Source: Phosphoribacter sp044220725 (GTDB taxonomy: Bacteria > Actinomycetota > Actinomycetes > Actinomycetales > Dermatophilaceae). Taken from it: a DNA stretch of 11,803 nucleotides. A model generated the notes under the pieces. The model was not told where the DNA came from and ran no database searches. It saw only the letters and a list, made by a program, of their open reading frames with translations. The first letter of the stretch is position 1. The number at the start of each line of letters is the position of its first letter. The stretch lies in NCBI GenBank assembly GCA_044220725.1, contig JBGAQN010000077.1:1-11803 (forward strand). The letters run 5' to 3'. The position numbers were made by a program, and so were the translations under genes. Shown here in pieces: positions 1-5,420 of the stretch.

Positions 1-584
1 AAGAACAATGCGGCCGGCCCGGTGGCCGCGACGTTCTTGAAGTCGTGGTGGTCGTTCCAGAACAGGCCCCCGCCGAGGTCGTCGGTGTGACCGCGGGTCA
101 CGGCAGCGCGCAGGGCCCCGCCGGCGCTGTGGGTGAGCGCGCGCGATGCGATGGGGGAGAGGGTCGCGGCGAGGCGGTCGAGGCGATGGGCCGCCAGCAG
201 CAGCCAGGCCATGTCGTCGTAGTAGTGGTTGGTGAAGATGGCGACATTGCGCAGCCGGATCGTCCGGAGCAACCGGTGTGCGGTCTGGCTGGTGCGGTGA
301 GCCGCGTCGAGCTGGCCCACGGCGTCCTCGCGCAGCGCCTGGTCGACGAGGCAGTCGAGATAGTGGGCGAGCCACCAGTAGTGCCAGGGGCCTCGCCAGC
401 GGCGCGGCCCGGGCGCCTGGACCTTTGGCAGGAACGTCCCCGGGATCCCGAGCATGCGTCGCCCGAACAGGGTGGCCACCGAGGTCGCGGCGTATGCCGC
501 CCGCTCACCCCAGGCCGTCCCGACTCCGCCCGGCGTGGCGTCGGCGCTCGCGCCTGGGCCGCTCGACGTTCCCGGCTCGATCAC
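1..584 (-). CDS. GH76 family glycoside hydrolase (alpha-1,6-mannanase-like), C-terminus beyond window
   Basis: This is the first 194 residues of a leftward gene that runs off the window. GH76 enzymes are (alpha/alpha)6-barrel endo-alpha-1,6-mannanases acting on mannan-type glycans. Seen here: the catalytic pair region NHYYDDMAWLLLAAHRLD, with Asp-Asp at about residues 123-124, and the later GGGLFWNDHHDFKNVAA stretch (about 171-187), which matches the family's GGxxW...KN...A block. No hydrophobic signal peptide or membrane helix precedes the domain, so the protein may be cytoplasmic. The family match is recognised by motif and the precise substrate is unknown. The start chosen is GTG at 584-582. 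A CAGGAT box lies exactly 6 nt upstream (leaderless?), while AGG 8 nt upstream is an alternative weak ribosome site. The gene is divergent from the lipoprotein gene with only 35 bp between the starts. The longer-looking leftward frame at 98-508 is a shadow of this gene. Confidence 0.82.
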   Translation of the reverse strand, partial: MIEPGTSSGPGASADATPGGVGTAWGERAAYAATSVATLFGRRMLGIPGTFLPKVQAPGPRRWRGPWHYWWLAHYLDCLVDQALREDAVGQLDAAHRTSQTAHRLLRTIRLRNVAIFTNHYYDDMAWLLLAAHRLDRLAATLSPIASRALTHSAGGALRAAVTRGHTDDLGGGLFWNDHHDFKNVAATGPAALF

Positions 585-590
585 TCCGCC

Positions 591-596
591 ATCCTG
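591..596 (-). promoter_or_regulatory. Possible -10 box (CAGGAT) of the GH76 gene
   Basis: On the minus strand CAGGAT ends exactly 6 nt before GTG 584. It keeps the A at position 2 and T at position 6 of actinobacterial -10 elements but not the first T. The spacing equals that of four or five better boxes in this window. It is weak on its own. Confidence 0.3.
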
Positions 597-607
597 CCAG
601 GGCGAGC

Positions 608-613
608 TACCCT
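608..613 (+). promoter_or_regulatory. -10 box TACCCT, leaderless start of the lipoprotein gene
   Basis: TACCCT ends 6 nt before GTG 620 (spacer GACACG). With the usual 6-7 nt from -10 to the transcription start, the mRNA would begin at or next to the start codon. No purine-rich Shine-Dalgarno sequence is present and no clear -35 is visible. Confidence 0.55.
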
Positions 614-619
614 GACACG

Positions 620-997
620 GTGAGCACACGGCATACCGGCTCGTGGGCGGCACTGGCAGTGGTGGCCGCAGCGCTGCTCGGTGGCTGCGAGCAGGCACCC
701 GCGCGCTCGTCCGCTGACATCTCGGGGGCCTGTCAGGTGTCCGGGGGAGCATGGAGCGAGGGCTTCGCCGTCACCGGGCCGCTGGGGAAGGGGGCCGCGA
801 CCCCGGAGTTGGCGGTCGCGGAGTTTGTGGCAGCAGGCCCTCCGTCGACGTTGCCCGCCGATGGGTGGGTGCGCCAGACTCCCTCGCTCTTCGACCGGGG
901 GCAACGGATGGTCCAGGTGGCGCAGCGGTGGGAGCTCGACGTGGCCAAGTACGCGGACGGCACCTGGGGGATTGACGGCGGACGTCGCTGCGTGTGA
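620..997 (+). CDS. Small secreted lipoprotein, function unknown
   Basis: 125 residues. The N-terminus has the layout of a type II signal peptide: a short basic n-region (STRH), a hydrophobic Ala/Leu/Val stretch (about residues 9-21) and a lipobox LGGC ending at Cys23. The mature protein would therefore be lipid-anchored on the outer face of the membrane. The mature part holds two more cysteines, Cys38 in SGACQ and Cys124 next to the C-terminus, which could form a disulphide. I do not recognise a named domain in the rest (WSEGFAVTGPLGKG ... VAQRWELDVAKYADGTWGID). The start is GTG 620, chosen because the signal peptide begins there and because a TACCCT box ends 6 nt upstream. The upstream in-frame extension is antisense to GH76. 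The gene converges with the membrane protein gene, 21 bp away. Confidence 0.78.
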   Translation: MSTRHTGSWAALAVVAAALLGGCEQAPARSSADISGACQVSGGAWSEGFAVTGPLGKGAATPELAVAEFVAAGPPSTLPADGWVRQTPSLFDRGQRMVQVAQRWELDVAKYADGTWGIDGGRRCV

Positions 998-1018
998 TGC
1001 GGGAGTGCCCGGGCTGAG

Positions 1019-1876
1019 TCAGCGGCCGGTACGGTCGGTGCGCTCTGGTGCCAGTTCGCGCCGGTCGACGACGTCCCACAGTTCCTTGGTCTGGACCAGC
1101 CAGAAGGCCGCGAACGCGCCGATGAGGACGGCCTCGACCCAAATGACGATGTGGTCCCAGGCCGGCAACGTCAATCGGATGGCGATGATCGCGACGAGCA
1201 GGACGGCTATGACGCCGGCGATGGCCTTGTAGGTCCCGACGAAGCTCGTGCGCTGAGCCACGCTCTGGGCCGACAGAGCGTTGAGGATCACGACCCCGAT
1301 GATGCCGACGAACATCGTGACGGCCGCGATGGTGTGGCCTTTGGCCTCAAAGCCGTCCGGGAACGCGGCATACCCGATGATGCCCACGCCGATAACGAGC
1401 CAACCGATGACGGTGGCTCGCGTTGCCCACGCACTGTAGGGGATTCGATTGACGTTGCGGTTGATGACCAGGCGGGCGATCTCGGCGAGGACGCCCGCGA
1501 TGATGAGCGCGAGGACGTTGTTGCGGACCCCCGGCCCGACCTCGTATGCCGCGGGCAGACCTGCGCCGCAGAGGGCCTCGCGCTGGGTTGGGACGAACGC
1601 GACGACGAAGGAGAGGAAGCCGGAGAAGTTGAGGACGACGTCTTCGGTGTCGGTGTTGCCCTTGTAAACGATGAGGCAGGCACCGATGGCGCACAGGGCG
1701 GCGACGAAGACGCTGTGGGCCGCCGTGAAGTAGTAGGCGCTGACCGAGGTTTGCCAGCAGACGGTGGCGGAGCGTTGGACACCGATTGCCACGCCCAACA
1801 TGACGACGACGGCGATCATGGCCAGGCGAAGGTAGCGGTAGGTGTTGAGGACGGCGGAACGGTGGGTGTCGTCCAT
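1019..1876 (-). CDS. Multipass membrane protein, function unknown
   Basis: 285 residues with eight predicted transmembrane helices at roughly 17-34, 52-71, 80-96, 119-138, 152-172, 182-202, 215-236 and 243-262, and a charged C-terminal tail (RRELAPERTDRTGR). The most distinctive stretch is SVSAYYFTAAHSVFVAALCA followed by YKGNTDTEDVVLNFSG. It resembles uncharacterised actinobacterial membrane proteins, but I cannot name a function. The reading frame stays open about 114 nt further upstream. I chose ATG 1876 because a good Shine-Dalgarno GGAAGG lies 5 nt before it and the upstream residues are not membrane-like. Unlike several neighbours, this gene is therefore conventionally led. It converges with the lipoprotein gene on the left, and its upstream region borders the decayed toxin-antitoxin genes. 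Confidence 0.8.
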   Translation of the reverse strand: MDDTHRSAVLNTYRYLRLAMIAVVVMLGVAIGVQRSATVCWQTSVSAYYFTAAHSVFVAALCAIGACLIVYKGNTDTEDVVLNFSGFLSFVVAFVPTQREALCGAGLPAAYEVGPGVRNNVLALIIAGVLAEIARLVINRNVNRIPYSAWATRATVIGWLVIGVGIIGYAAFPDGFEAKGHTIAAVTMFVGIIGVVILNALSAQSVAQRTSFVGTYKAIAGVIAVLLVAIIAIRLTLPAWDHIVIWVEAVLIGAFAAFWLVQTKELWDVVDRRELAPERTDRTGR

Positions 1877-1881
1877 GAGGG

Positions 1882-1887
1882 CCTTCC
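1882..1887 (-). promoter_or_regulatory. Shine-Dalgarno GGAAGG deciding the start of the eight-helix membrane protein
   Basis: GGAAGG on the minus strand, 5 nt before ATG 1876. It decides between this ATG and an in-frame upstream extension. Confidence 0.7.
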
Positions 1888-1976
1888 GGATGCTCGGCGG
1901 GGGAGAAACGCTGGGCAGGTGCAGGGTCCCCAGTGTCCCGCAGCCGGCCGGGACAGGGGGGCGGTTTCGCGCGTAG

Positions 1977-2063
1977 CGCAACCCGGCCAACGCGCGGCGG
2001 CTGCTGGCGTCGATCGAGCGACTTGAGGCCGGCGGCGGTCAGGCGCGCGAGCTGCTCGAATGA
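1977..2063 (+). pseudogene. C-terminal remnant of a YefM-type antitoxin gene
   Basis: The frame reads RNPANARRLLASIERLEAGG then GQARELLE and stop, which is the typical C-terminal end of YefM/Phd antitoxins (the part that wraps the YoeB toxin). Immediately upstream in frame is TAG at 1974-1976 with no start codon, so the DNA-binding N-terminal half is gone. The TGA stop overlaps the ATG of the toxin remnant (ATGA at 2060-2063), which is the normal arrangement of the yefM-yoeB operon. I see no route to translation of this fragment, so autorepression by this locus should be lost. The identification rests on motif plus the toxin next to it. Confidence 0.72.
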
Positions 2064-2257
2064 GGCTGGTGTTCGACGAGTCGCCCTGGGAGGACTACCT
2101 CTGGTGGCAGCAGCAGGATCGAAGGGTGCTGCGGCGGATCAACCTGCTCATCCAGGACGTCGCTCGCCGGGGCAACGAGGGGCTGGGCAAGCCCGAGCCG
2201 CTCAAGGACGGGTTCCACGGCTACTGGTCGCGTCGGATCACCGATGAGCACCGGTTT
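2060..2257 (+). pseudogene. Truncated YoeB/Txe toxin gene
   Basis: The first 66 codons match YoeB closely: MRLVFDESPWEDYLWWQQQD, then GNEGLGKPEPLKDG and YWSRRITDEHR. YoeB is a ribosome-dependent mRNA interferase of about 84 residues. Its active site uses a Glu in the KPEP segment, an Arg in EEHR, and a C-terminal His-Tyr pair. The first two are present. After DEHR the homology stops abruptly and the frame runs on to 2386 through unrelated antisense sequence (FASEETEDVPCLV...), so the LVY...ACRYHY ending with the catalytic His-Tyr is missing. An active toxin is not expected. The break point, about 2255-2260, is also where the oppositely oriented phosphotransferase remnant loses its own 3' end. 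The two were therefore joined tail to tail by a deletion or rearrangement. Confidence 0.8.
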
Positions 2258-2702
2258 GCCAGTGAGGAGACGGAGGACGTGCCGTGCCTGGTCCTCCGTG
2301 GCCCCGGGTGGGTTACGTCCCCAGCTGCCGTTGCCGGGAAGCAACATCGCGAGCCAGAAGCACGCGAACATTCGTCGATGTCGTGACAACCGCTCCTGTT
2401 GGTCCGTGCTGAGGCGCAGAGCCGTGAGCAGACTGGAAATGTCCAAGCGTCGGTCAAGGCGGGACGAGGCATGTTCGACAACACCGGCGACCTCGTAGGC
2501 CAGATCGGAGACGCCGAACTCCTCCCAATCAACTAGCCGCGCAGTCGAGCCGTCCCACATGACGTTGTCCAGGTTCCCGTCTCCGAGGGCCAGCACGGGG
2601 TCAACAATCCAGTGGTCGTCAGGCGGGTTGGCCTTGAGCCACCGCATCGCCGCCTCGATCGACTGCGGGCACGGCTGGCGGTAGATGGGCCGAAGTATCT
2701 CG
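2258..2702 (-). pseudogene. N-terminally truncated aminoglycoside phosphotransferase (APH)-like gene
   Basis: The minus strand encodes the C-terminal lobe of an APH/choline-kinase-like phosphotransferase. It includes RPIYRQPCPQSIEAAMRWL, then LALGDGNLDNVMWDG (the Brenner-type catalytic loop, GDGNLDN in place of HGDxxxxN), then ARLVDWEEFGVSDLAYEVA (the metal-binding D of the DFE/DWE motif), and a helical tail ending near RHVLRLLTG. The ATP-binding N-lobe is absent. Upstream of about 2702 the codon bias switches strand and a DinB-like fragment is read instead. The natural stop is also absent, because the frame runs into antisense of yoeB and ends at 2039. The frame is open from ATG 2983, which has a strong GAGGAG ribosome site, so a chimeric 314-residue protein could be made. 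Without the N-lobe it should not be a working kinase. Confidence 0.7.
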
Positions 2703-2914
2703 CCGAGGTCCGGCGAGTTGTAGCCGCCGAAGAGCTGGACGACACCTTCGTCGACGCGCTCTGCGACCCGGCGGAGGTCTTCACGTACGGCGGGATGATC
2801 GCCCATGTCCTGACGTTCGCTGCCCACCGGCGCACTCTTGTCGCACTCGCACTCGACAAGGCCGGCGTCAGAGACCTCGGGTGGGGTGACCCAATGCACT
2901 GGGTTGCCTCCTGA
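2700..2914 (+). pseudogene. C-terminal remnant of a DinB-like (four-helix) protein gene
   Basis: From about 2700 the plus strand shows gene-like G/C-ending codons and encodes AEVRRVVAAEELDDTFVDAL, CDPAEVFTYGGMIAHVLTF, AAHRRTLVALALDKAGV and ends WGDPMHWVAS. The AHVLTFAAHRR segment resembles the last metal-binding His helix of DinB/DUF664-type proteins. I judge this family match only fair, because it is recognised by pattern and not by a search. The first half of the gene is missing: the ATG at 2612 lies in sequence that is antisense to the phosphotransferase remnant, with poor codon bias. The gene's broken 5' end therefore abuts the broken 5' end of the phosphotransferase gene, head to head. 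Confidence 0.5.
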
Positions 2915-3033
2915 CGTGCAGCAAATCCCGTAGGCTGGAACGCCGATAATCGACATTATGTCGCATCGTCGACGCTGAACCATCGGGTTTCTCCTCGGGT
3001 CATCATCGGGCCTCTCCCCAAGCCCCACCACCA
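2915..3033. other. Intergenic stretch with small palindromes and an orphan start site
   Basis: No intact gene. It holds CGACATTATGTCG (2951-2963, 6-bp arms around one base), which overlaps the inverted pair ATAAT (2946-2950) / ATTAT (2955-2959), and CGTCGACG (2967-2974). On the minus strand GAGGAG (2991-2996) lies 7 nt before ATG 2983. That start opens the frame running through the phosphotransferase remnant (to 2039), beginning MVQRRRCDIMSIIGVPAYG. It looks like the control region and first codons of a lost leftward gene, possibly with an operator. Confidence 0.35.
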
Positions 3034-3098
3034 CCGCCGAGATTGACGTTAGGTGCGGAACACGCCGAGCCAAACGCGCACAACGTCAATCTCGGCGG
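3034..3098. repeat. 65-nt inverted repeat with perfect 17-bp arms
   Basis: CCGCCGAGATTGACGTT (3034-3050) is perfectly inverted as AACGTCAATCTCGGCGG (3082-3098). After a 2-nt bulge (3051-3052) the stem continues GTGCG (3053-3057) / CGCAC (3077-3081), leaving a 19-nt loop. The total is 22 paired bases. There is no T-run, so it is a poor intrinsic terminator. It lies between the gene debris and rlmC, just upstream of the rlmC -10 box. It could be a dispersed palindromic (REP/MITE-like) element or a protein-binding site. Confidence 0.85.
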
Positions 3099-3114
3099 GG
3101 TTAGCCAGCGCGGC

Positions 3115-3120
3115 TAGCCT
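3115..3120 (+). promoter_or_regulatory. -10 box TAGCCT, leaderless start of rlmC
   Basis: TAGCCT ends 6 nt before GTG 3127 (spacer GTCCGG). No Shine-Dalgarno sequence is present. It is the same hexamer and spacing as at the sbcD start. Confidence 0.6.
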
Positions 3121-3126
3121 GTCCGG

Positions 3127-4275
3127 GTGCAGTGCGACTACTACGACGCGGGGGTATGCCGCTCGTGCACGCTCATGGGGACGGCATACGCCGAACAGCT
3201 CGCGACCAAGGACGCGCGGTGCCGTGCGGCACTGAGTTCGCTAGCGCCACAACTAGATTGGCTCGAACCCTTCTCCAGCGCGGAGTCCGGCTTCCGGAAC
3301 AAGGCCAAGCTCGTCGTGGGCGGCACGGCAGCCCACCCGACCCTCGGCATCCTCGACCACCGCCAACGCGGGGTCGACCTGCGTGACTGCGGCCTCTACG
3401 AACCGCCCTTGCACGCGACCATCCCCCACCTGGCCGAGTTCGTCAGCGCCGCCCGGCTCACCCCCTACGACGTCCCCCGCCGACAGGGCGAGCTCAAATA
3501 CCTCCTCGTCACGGCATCCCCCACCGGCGCCCTCATGCTGCGCATCGTCCTTCGCTCGACCGCCCAACTCCCCCAGGTCCGCGCCGCGCTCCCCGCCCTG
3601 CACGCAGCGCTCCCCCACCTGGATGTCGTCACCGTCAACCTTCACCCGGAGCACAAGGCCGTCCTGGAGGGCGAGACCGAGATCCCACTCACCGACCAGA
3701 CCGAGCTGCGTATGCCGTGCGCCGACGTCATGCTGCACCTCGGACCGCGCAGCTTCTTCCAGACCAACACCGCCGTCGCCGCCGGGCTCTACCGCCAGGC
3801 CCAGGCCTGGATCAAGGCCGCTCAGTCGTCCTCGGTCCTCGACCTCTATTGCGGCGTAGGCGGATTCGCGCTCCATGCCGCCGCCCCCGACCGCCACGTG
3901 ACGGGCATCGAGCTCTCCCCCGACGCGATCGCCTCCGCCCGCCGCAGCGCCGCCGACCAGCGAGCAGCCCGCCCCGACCTTGGGCCGATCCACTTCGCCG
4001 CCGGCGACGCCACGGCATACGCCCTGGCCGACCCGACCCACCCAGCCCCGGACCTCGTCGTCGTCAACCCGCCCCGGCGCGGCGTGGACGAGGCCCTCAC
4101 CGACTGGCTGGAAGCCAGCACAGTCCGCGACGTCATCTACTCCAGCTGCAACGTCACCACCCTCGCCCGCGACCTCGTCCGGATGCCCTCGCTCCTCCCC
4201 CACCGGGCCCGAATGTTCGACATGTTCCCCCAGACCGACCACCACGAGGTCATGGTCTGGCTGCGCCGCGGCTGA
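3127..4275 (+). CDS. rlmC: 23S rRNA (uracil-C5)-methyltransferase RlmC (RumB)
   Basis: 382 residues, the usual length. RlmC uses S-adenosylmethionine to methylate C5 of U747 (E. coli numbering) in 23S rRNA and carries a [4Fe-4S] cluster. The cluster cysteines are at Cys3, Cys11 and Cys14 (MQCDYYDAGVCRSC) with the fourth at Cys88 (LRDCGLYEP), matching the RlmC pattern rather than the TrmA one. The FFQTNT block is followed by the SAM-binding segment VLDLYCGVGGFALHAA, the substrate motif NPPRRGVDEAL, the catalytic nucleophile in YSSCNVTTLARDL, and the final base region PQTDHHEVMVWL. The start is GTG 3127: it gives the family N-terminus exactly and is 6 nt after TAGCCT, with no ribosome site. The Pr6Pr gene follows 43 bp downstream. 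The leftward frame at 3253-4410 is its antisense shadow. Confidence 0.93.
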   Translation: MQCDYYDAGVCRSCTLMGTAYAEQLATKDARCRAALSSLAPQLDWLEPFSSAESGFRNKAKLVVGGTAAHPTLGILDHRQRGVDLRDCGLYEPPLHATIPHLAEFVSAARLTPYDVPRRQGELKYLLVTASPTGALMLRIVLRSTAQLPQVRAALPALHAALPHLDVVTVNLHPEHKAVLEGETEIPLTDQTELRMPCADVMLHLGPRSFFQTNTAVAAGLYRQAQAWIKAAQSSSVLDLYCGVGGFALHAAAPDRHVTGIELSPDAIASARRSAADQRAARPDLGPIHFAAGDATAYALADPTHPAPDLVVVNPPRRGVDEALTDWLEASTVRDVIYSSCNVTTLARDLVRMPSLLPHRARMFDMFPQTDHHEVMVWLRRG

Positions 4276-4306
4276 CCCAGGTGCCCCACGGTGCGGCGAA
4301 ACGGCA

Positions 4307-4312
4307 TACTCG
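4307..4312 (+). promoter_or_regulatory. Possible -10 box (TACTCG) formed by a CGGCATAC copy
   Basis: The last three bases of CGGCATAC (4302-4309) begin TACTCG, which ends 6 nt before GTG 4319. It lacks the final T of TAnnnT, so it is weak. It is notable because the copy at 11223-11230 is placed the same way before the GCS2-like gene. Confidence 0.3.
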
Positions 4313-4318
4313 CCCCTC

Positions 4319-4999
4319 GTGGAGACCACCCTCTCGACCGGCGCGCGCCGCTGGTTCGCCGTCAACGCCGTCCTCGCCTGGCTCGGGCTGGCGGTGTCTC
4401 TCACCCTCACGGTGACCGCGCTCTACCCGAGCACGGTGACGATCCCGACGCGCTACGGCTCCGACCACGCCGCGGGCCTGGTCTCGCGCCTGGCCGACTG
4501 GTTCTCCTACTTCACCATCTGGTCGAACATCGTCGTCGCGGTGGTCACCTCGATCCTCGCGTGGGGCCGACCTCGGGCAACCACCGCCTTGCGCGCGGCC
4601 CGACTCGACTCAGTCCTGCTCATCACCATCACCGGCCTCGTGTATGCCGTCGTGCTGGCTCCCATCTCGGTCCAGCGCGGGTGGGAGAACCTCTCCAACA
4701 CCCTGCTGCACCAAGTCACTCCGATCCTCACGGTGCTCCTGTGGCTGCTCGTCGGACCCCGCGGCTGGGTGTCGTGGCGGACCGTCCTCGTGGCTCTGGC
4801 CATCCCGCTCGGGTGGGTCGCCACGATGCTGCTGCACGGCGCTCTCGTGGGGGCCTACCCCTACCCGTTTGTCGACGTCGCCGTCCTCGGGTATGCCGCC
4901 GCGCTGGCCAACATCGGCGGCATCCTCGTCCTCGGGCTCACCATGGCGGCCGGATTCCTTGGATTGGAGCGGATCCTCGCCACCCGGCGGTCGCGGTGA
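4319..4999 (+). CDS. Pr6Pr family six-helix membrane protein
   Basis: 226 residues with six predicted transmembrane helices (roughly residues 13-35, 60-80, 98-118, 137-157, 163-183 and 193-218). The conserved feature is WFSYFTIWSNIVVAV after the first helix, the FTxxSN-type signature of the Pr6Pr/FAR-17a-like group. Members are integral membrane proteins whose biochemical role is largely unestablished. The start is GTG 4319 (METTLSTGARRW, with V read as Met). No Shine-Dalgarno is present, and an imperfect -10 (TACTCG) ends 6 nt before. The gene may also be read through from rlmC 43 bp upstream. Convergent with the thioesterase gene, whose stop is 22 bp away, with a small hairpin between them. 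Confidence 0.8.
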   Translation: METTLSTGARRWFAVNAVLAWLGLAVSLTLTVTALYPSTVTIPTRYGSDHAAGLVSRLADWFSYFTIWSNIVVAVVTSILAWGRPRATTALRAARLDSVLLITITGLVYAVVLAPISVQRGWENLSNTLLHQVTPILTVLLWLLVGPRGWVSWRTVLVALAIPLGWVATMLLHGALVGAYPYPFVDVAVLGYAAALANIGGILVLGLTMAAGFLGLERILATRRSR

Positions 5000-5013
5000 G
5001 CGGCCCTGACGCG

Positions 5014-5036
5014 GCGCTGGATCAGTCCGCCAGCGC
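5014..5036. terminator. Possible bidirectional hairpin at a convergent gene end
   Basis: GCGCTGG (5014-5020) and CCAGCGC (5030-5036) form a 7-bp stem with a 9-nt loop, exactly between the converging Pr6Pr and thioesterase genes and overlapping the latter's last codons. No U-tract follows, so factor-independent termination is uncertain. Confidence 0.35.
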
Positions 5037-5408
5037 ACGCAGCTGCGGCGGGAACTCGATGAGGTTCTGGTTGGCGTCCAGGCAGACGACGTCGACGATC
5101 CCGTCGACGAGCAACTCCCCCGCCCGCTCGACCCGCTGGGCAAAGCGCCCCCGATAGACCGACGGCAGGGTGAACGTCGTGACGATGTCGACGACATCGC
5201 CGAGCACGGCCGGCCGCTTGAACGTCGCCTGAACCGAGTGGACCACGAGCAGGAACCCGTCGGCGTTCCACTCGGCGACCGATCGGCCTTGGTGGGTCAA
5301 GAACTCCGAGCGCCCGCGCTCCATGAACTTGAAGTAGTTCGCGTAGTAGACGACCCCGAGGCTGTCGGTGTCCTCGTAGTAGACCTTGAACGAGACGCTC
5401 TGCTGCAC
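5022..5408 (-). CDS. YbgC/FadM-type acyl-CoA thioesterase (hotdog fold)
   Basis: 128 residues, the full length of single-domain hotdog thioesterases. The signature is FKVYYEDTDSLGVVYYANYF near the N-terminus. Its DTDxxGVVYYANY stretch carries the catalytic Asp (about residue 15) of the 4-hydroxybenzoyl-CoA thioesterase/YbgC group. The downstream RGRSEFL and FKRPAVLGDVVDI also fit. Such enzymes hydrolyse acyl-CoA thioesters in the cytoplasm, but the substrate here cannot be told. The start is GTG 5408, giving the standard N-terminus. The amylosucrase stop codon TAA (5420-5418) is only 9 nt upstream. It is part of TAAGGT, which can be read either as a -10 box for a leaderless mRNA or as a weak ribosome site (AAGG). 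Co-transcription with amylosucrase is therefore possible. Confidence 0.85.
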   Translation of the reverse strand: MQQSVSFKVYYEDTDSLGVVYYANYFKFMERGRSEFLTHQGRSVAEWNADGFLLVVHSVQATFKRPAVLGDVVDIVTTFTLPSVYRGRFAQRVERAGELLVDGIVDVVCLDANQNLIEFPPQLRALAD

Positions 5409-5414
5409 ACCCCG

Positions 5415-5420
5415 ACCTTA
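5415..5420 (-). promoter_or_regulatory. TAAGGT: stop codon, possible -10 box or weak ribosome site
   Basis: On the minus strand TAAGGT ends 6 nt before GTG 5408. Its first three bases are the amylosucrase stop. The spacing equals that of the other predicted leaderless genes. AAGG could also act as a weak Shine-Dalgarno, so its function is ambiguous. Confidence 0.35.

Noticed and set aside
98..508. Leftward ATG-started frame in the first 500 bases
   Set aside because: Another minus-strand frame carries the unmistakable GH76 motifs. This one is Ser/Pro/Arg/Thr-rich noise.
1151..2026. Rightward open frame of 291 codons opposite the membrane protein
   Set aside because: Acidic, low-complexity antisense translation of a convincing eight-helix protein with a good ribosome site.
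1977..2386. Functional YefM-YoeB toxin-antitoxin system
   Set aside because: The antitoxin has no start and an in-frame TAG directly upstream, and the toxin lacks its catalytic His-Tyr C-terminus.
3253..4410. Leftward open frame of 385 codons opposite rlmC
   Set aside because: Exactly antisense to rlmC, with repetitive Gly/Val/Asp composition and no family motif. It is a shadow caused by high GC.
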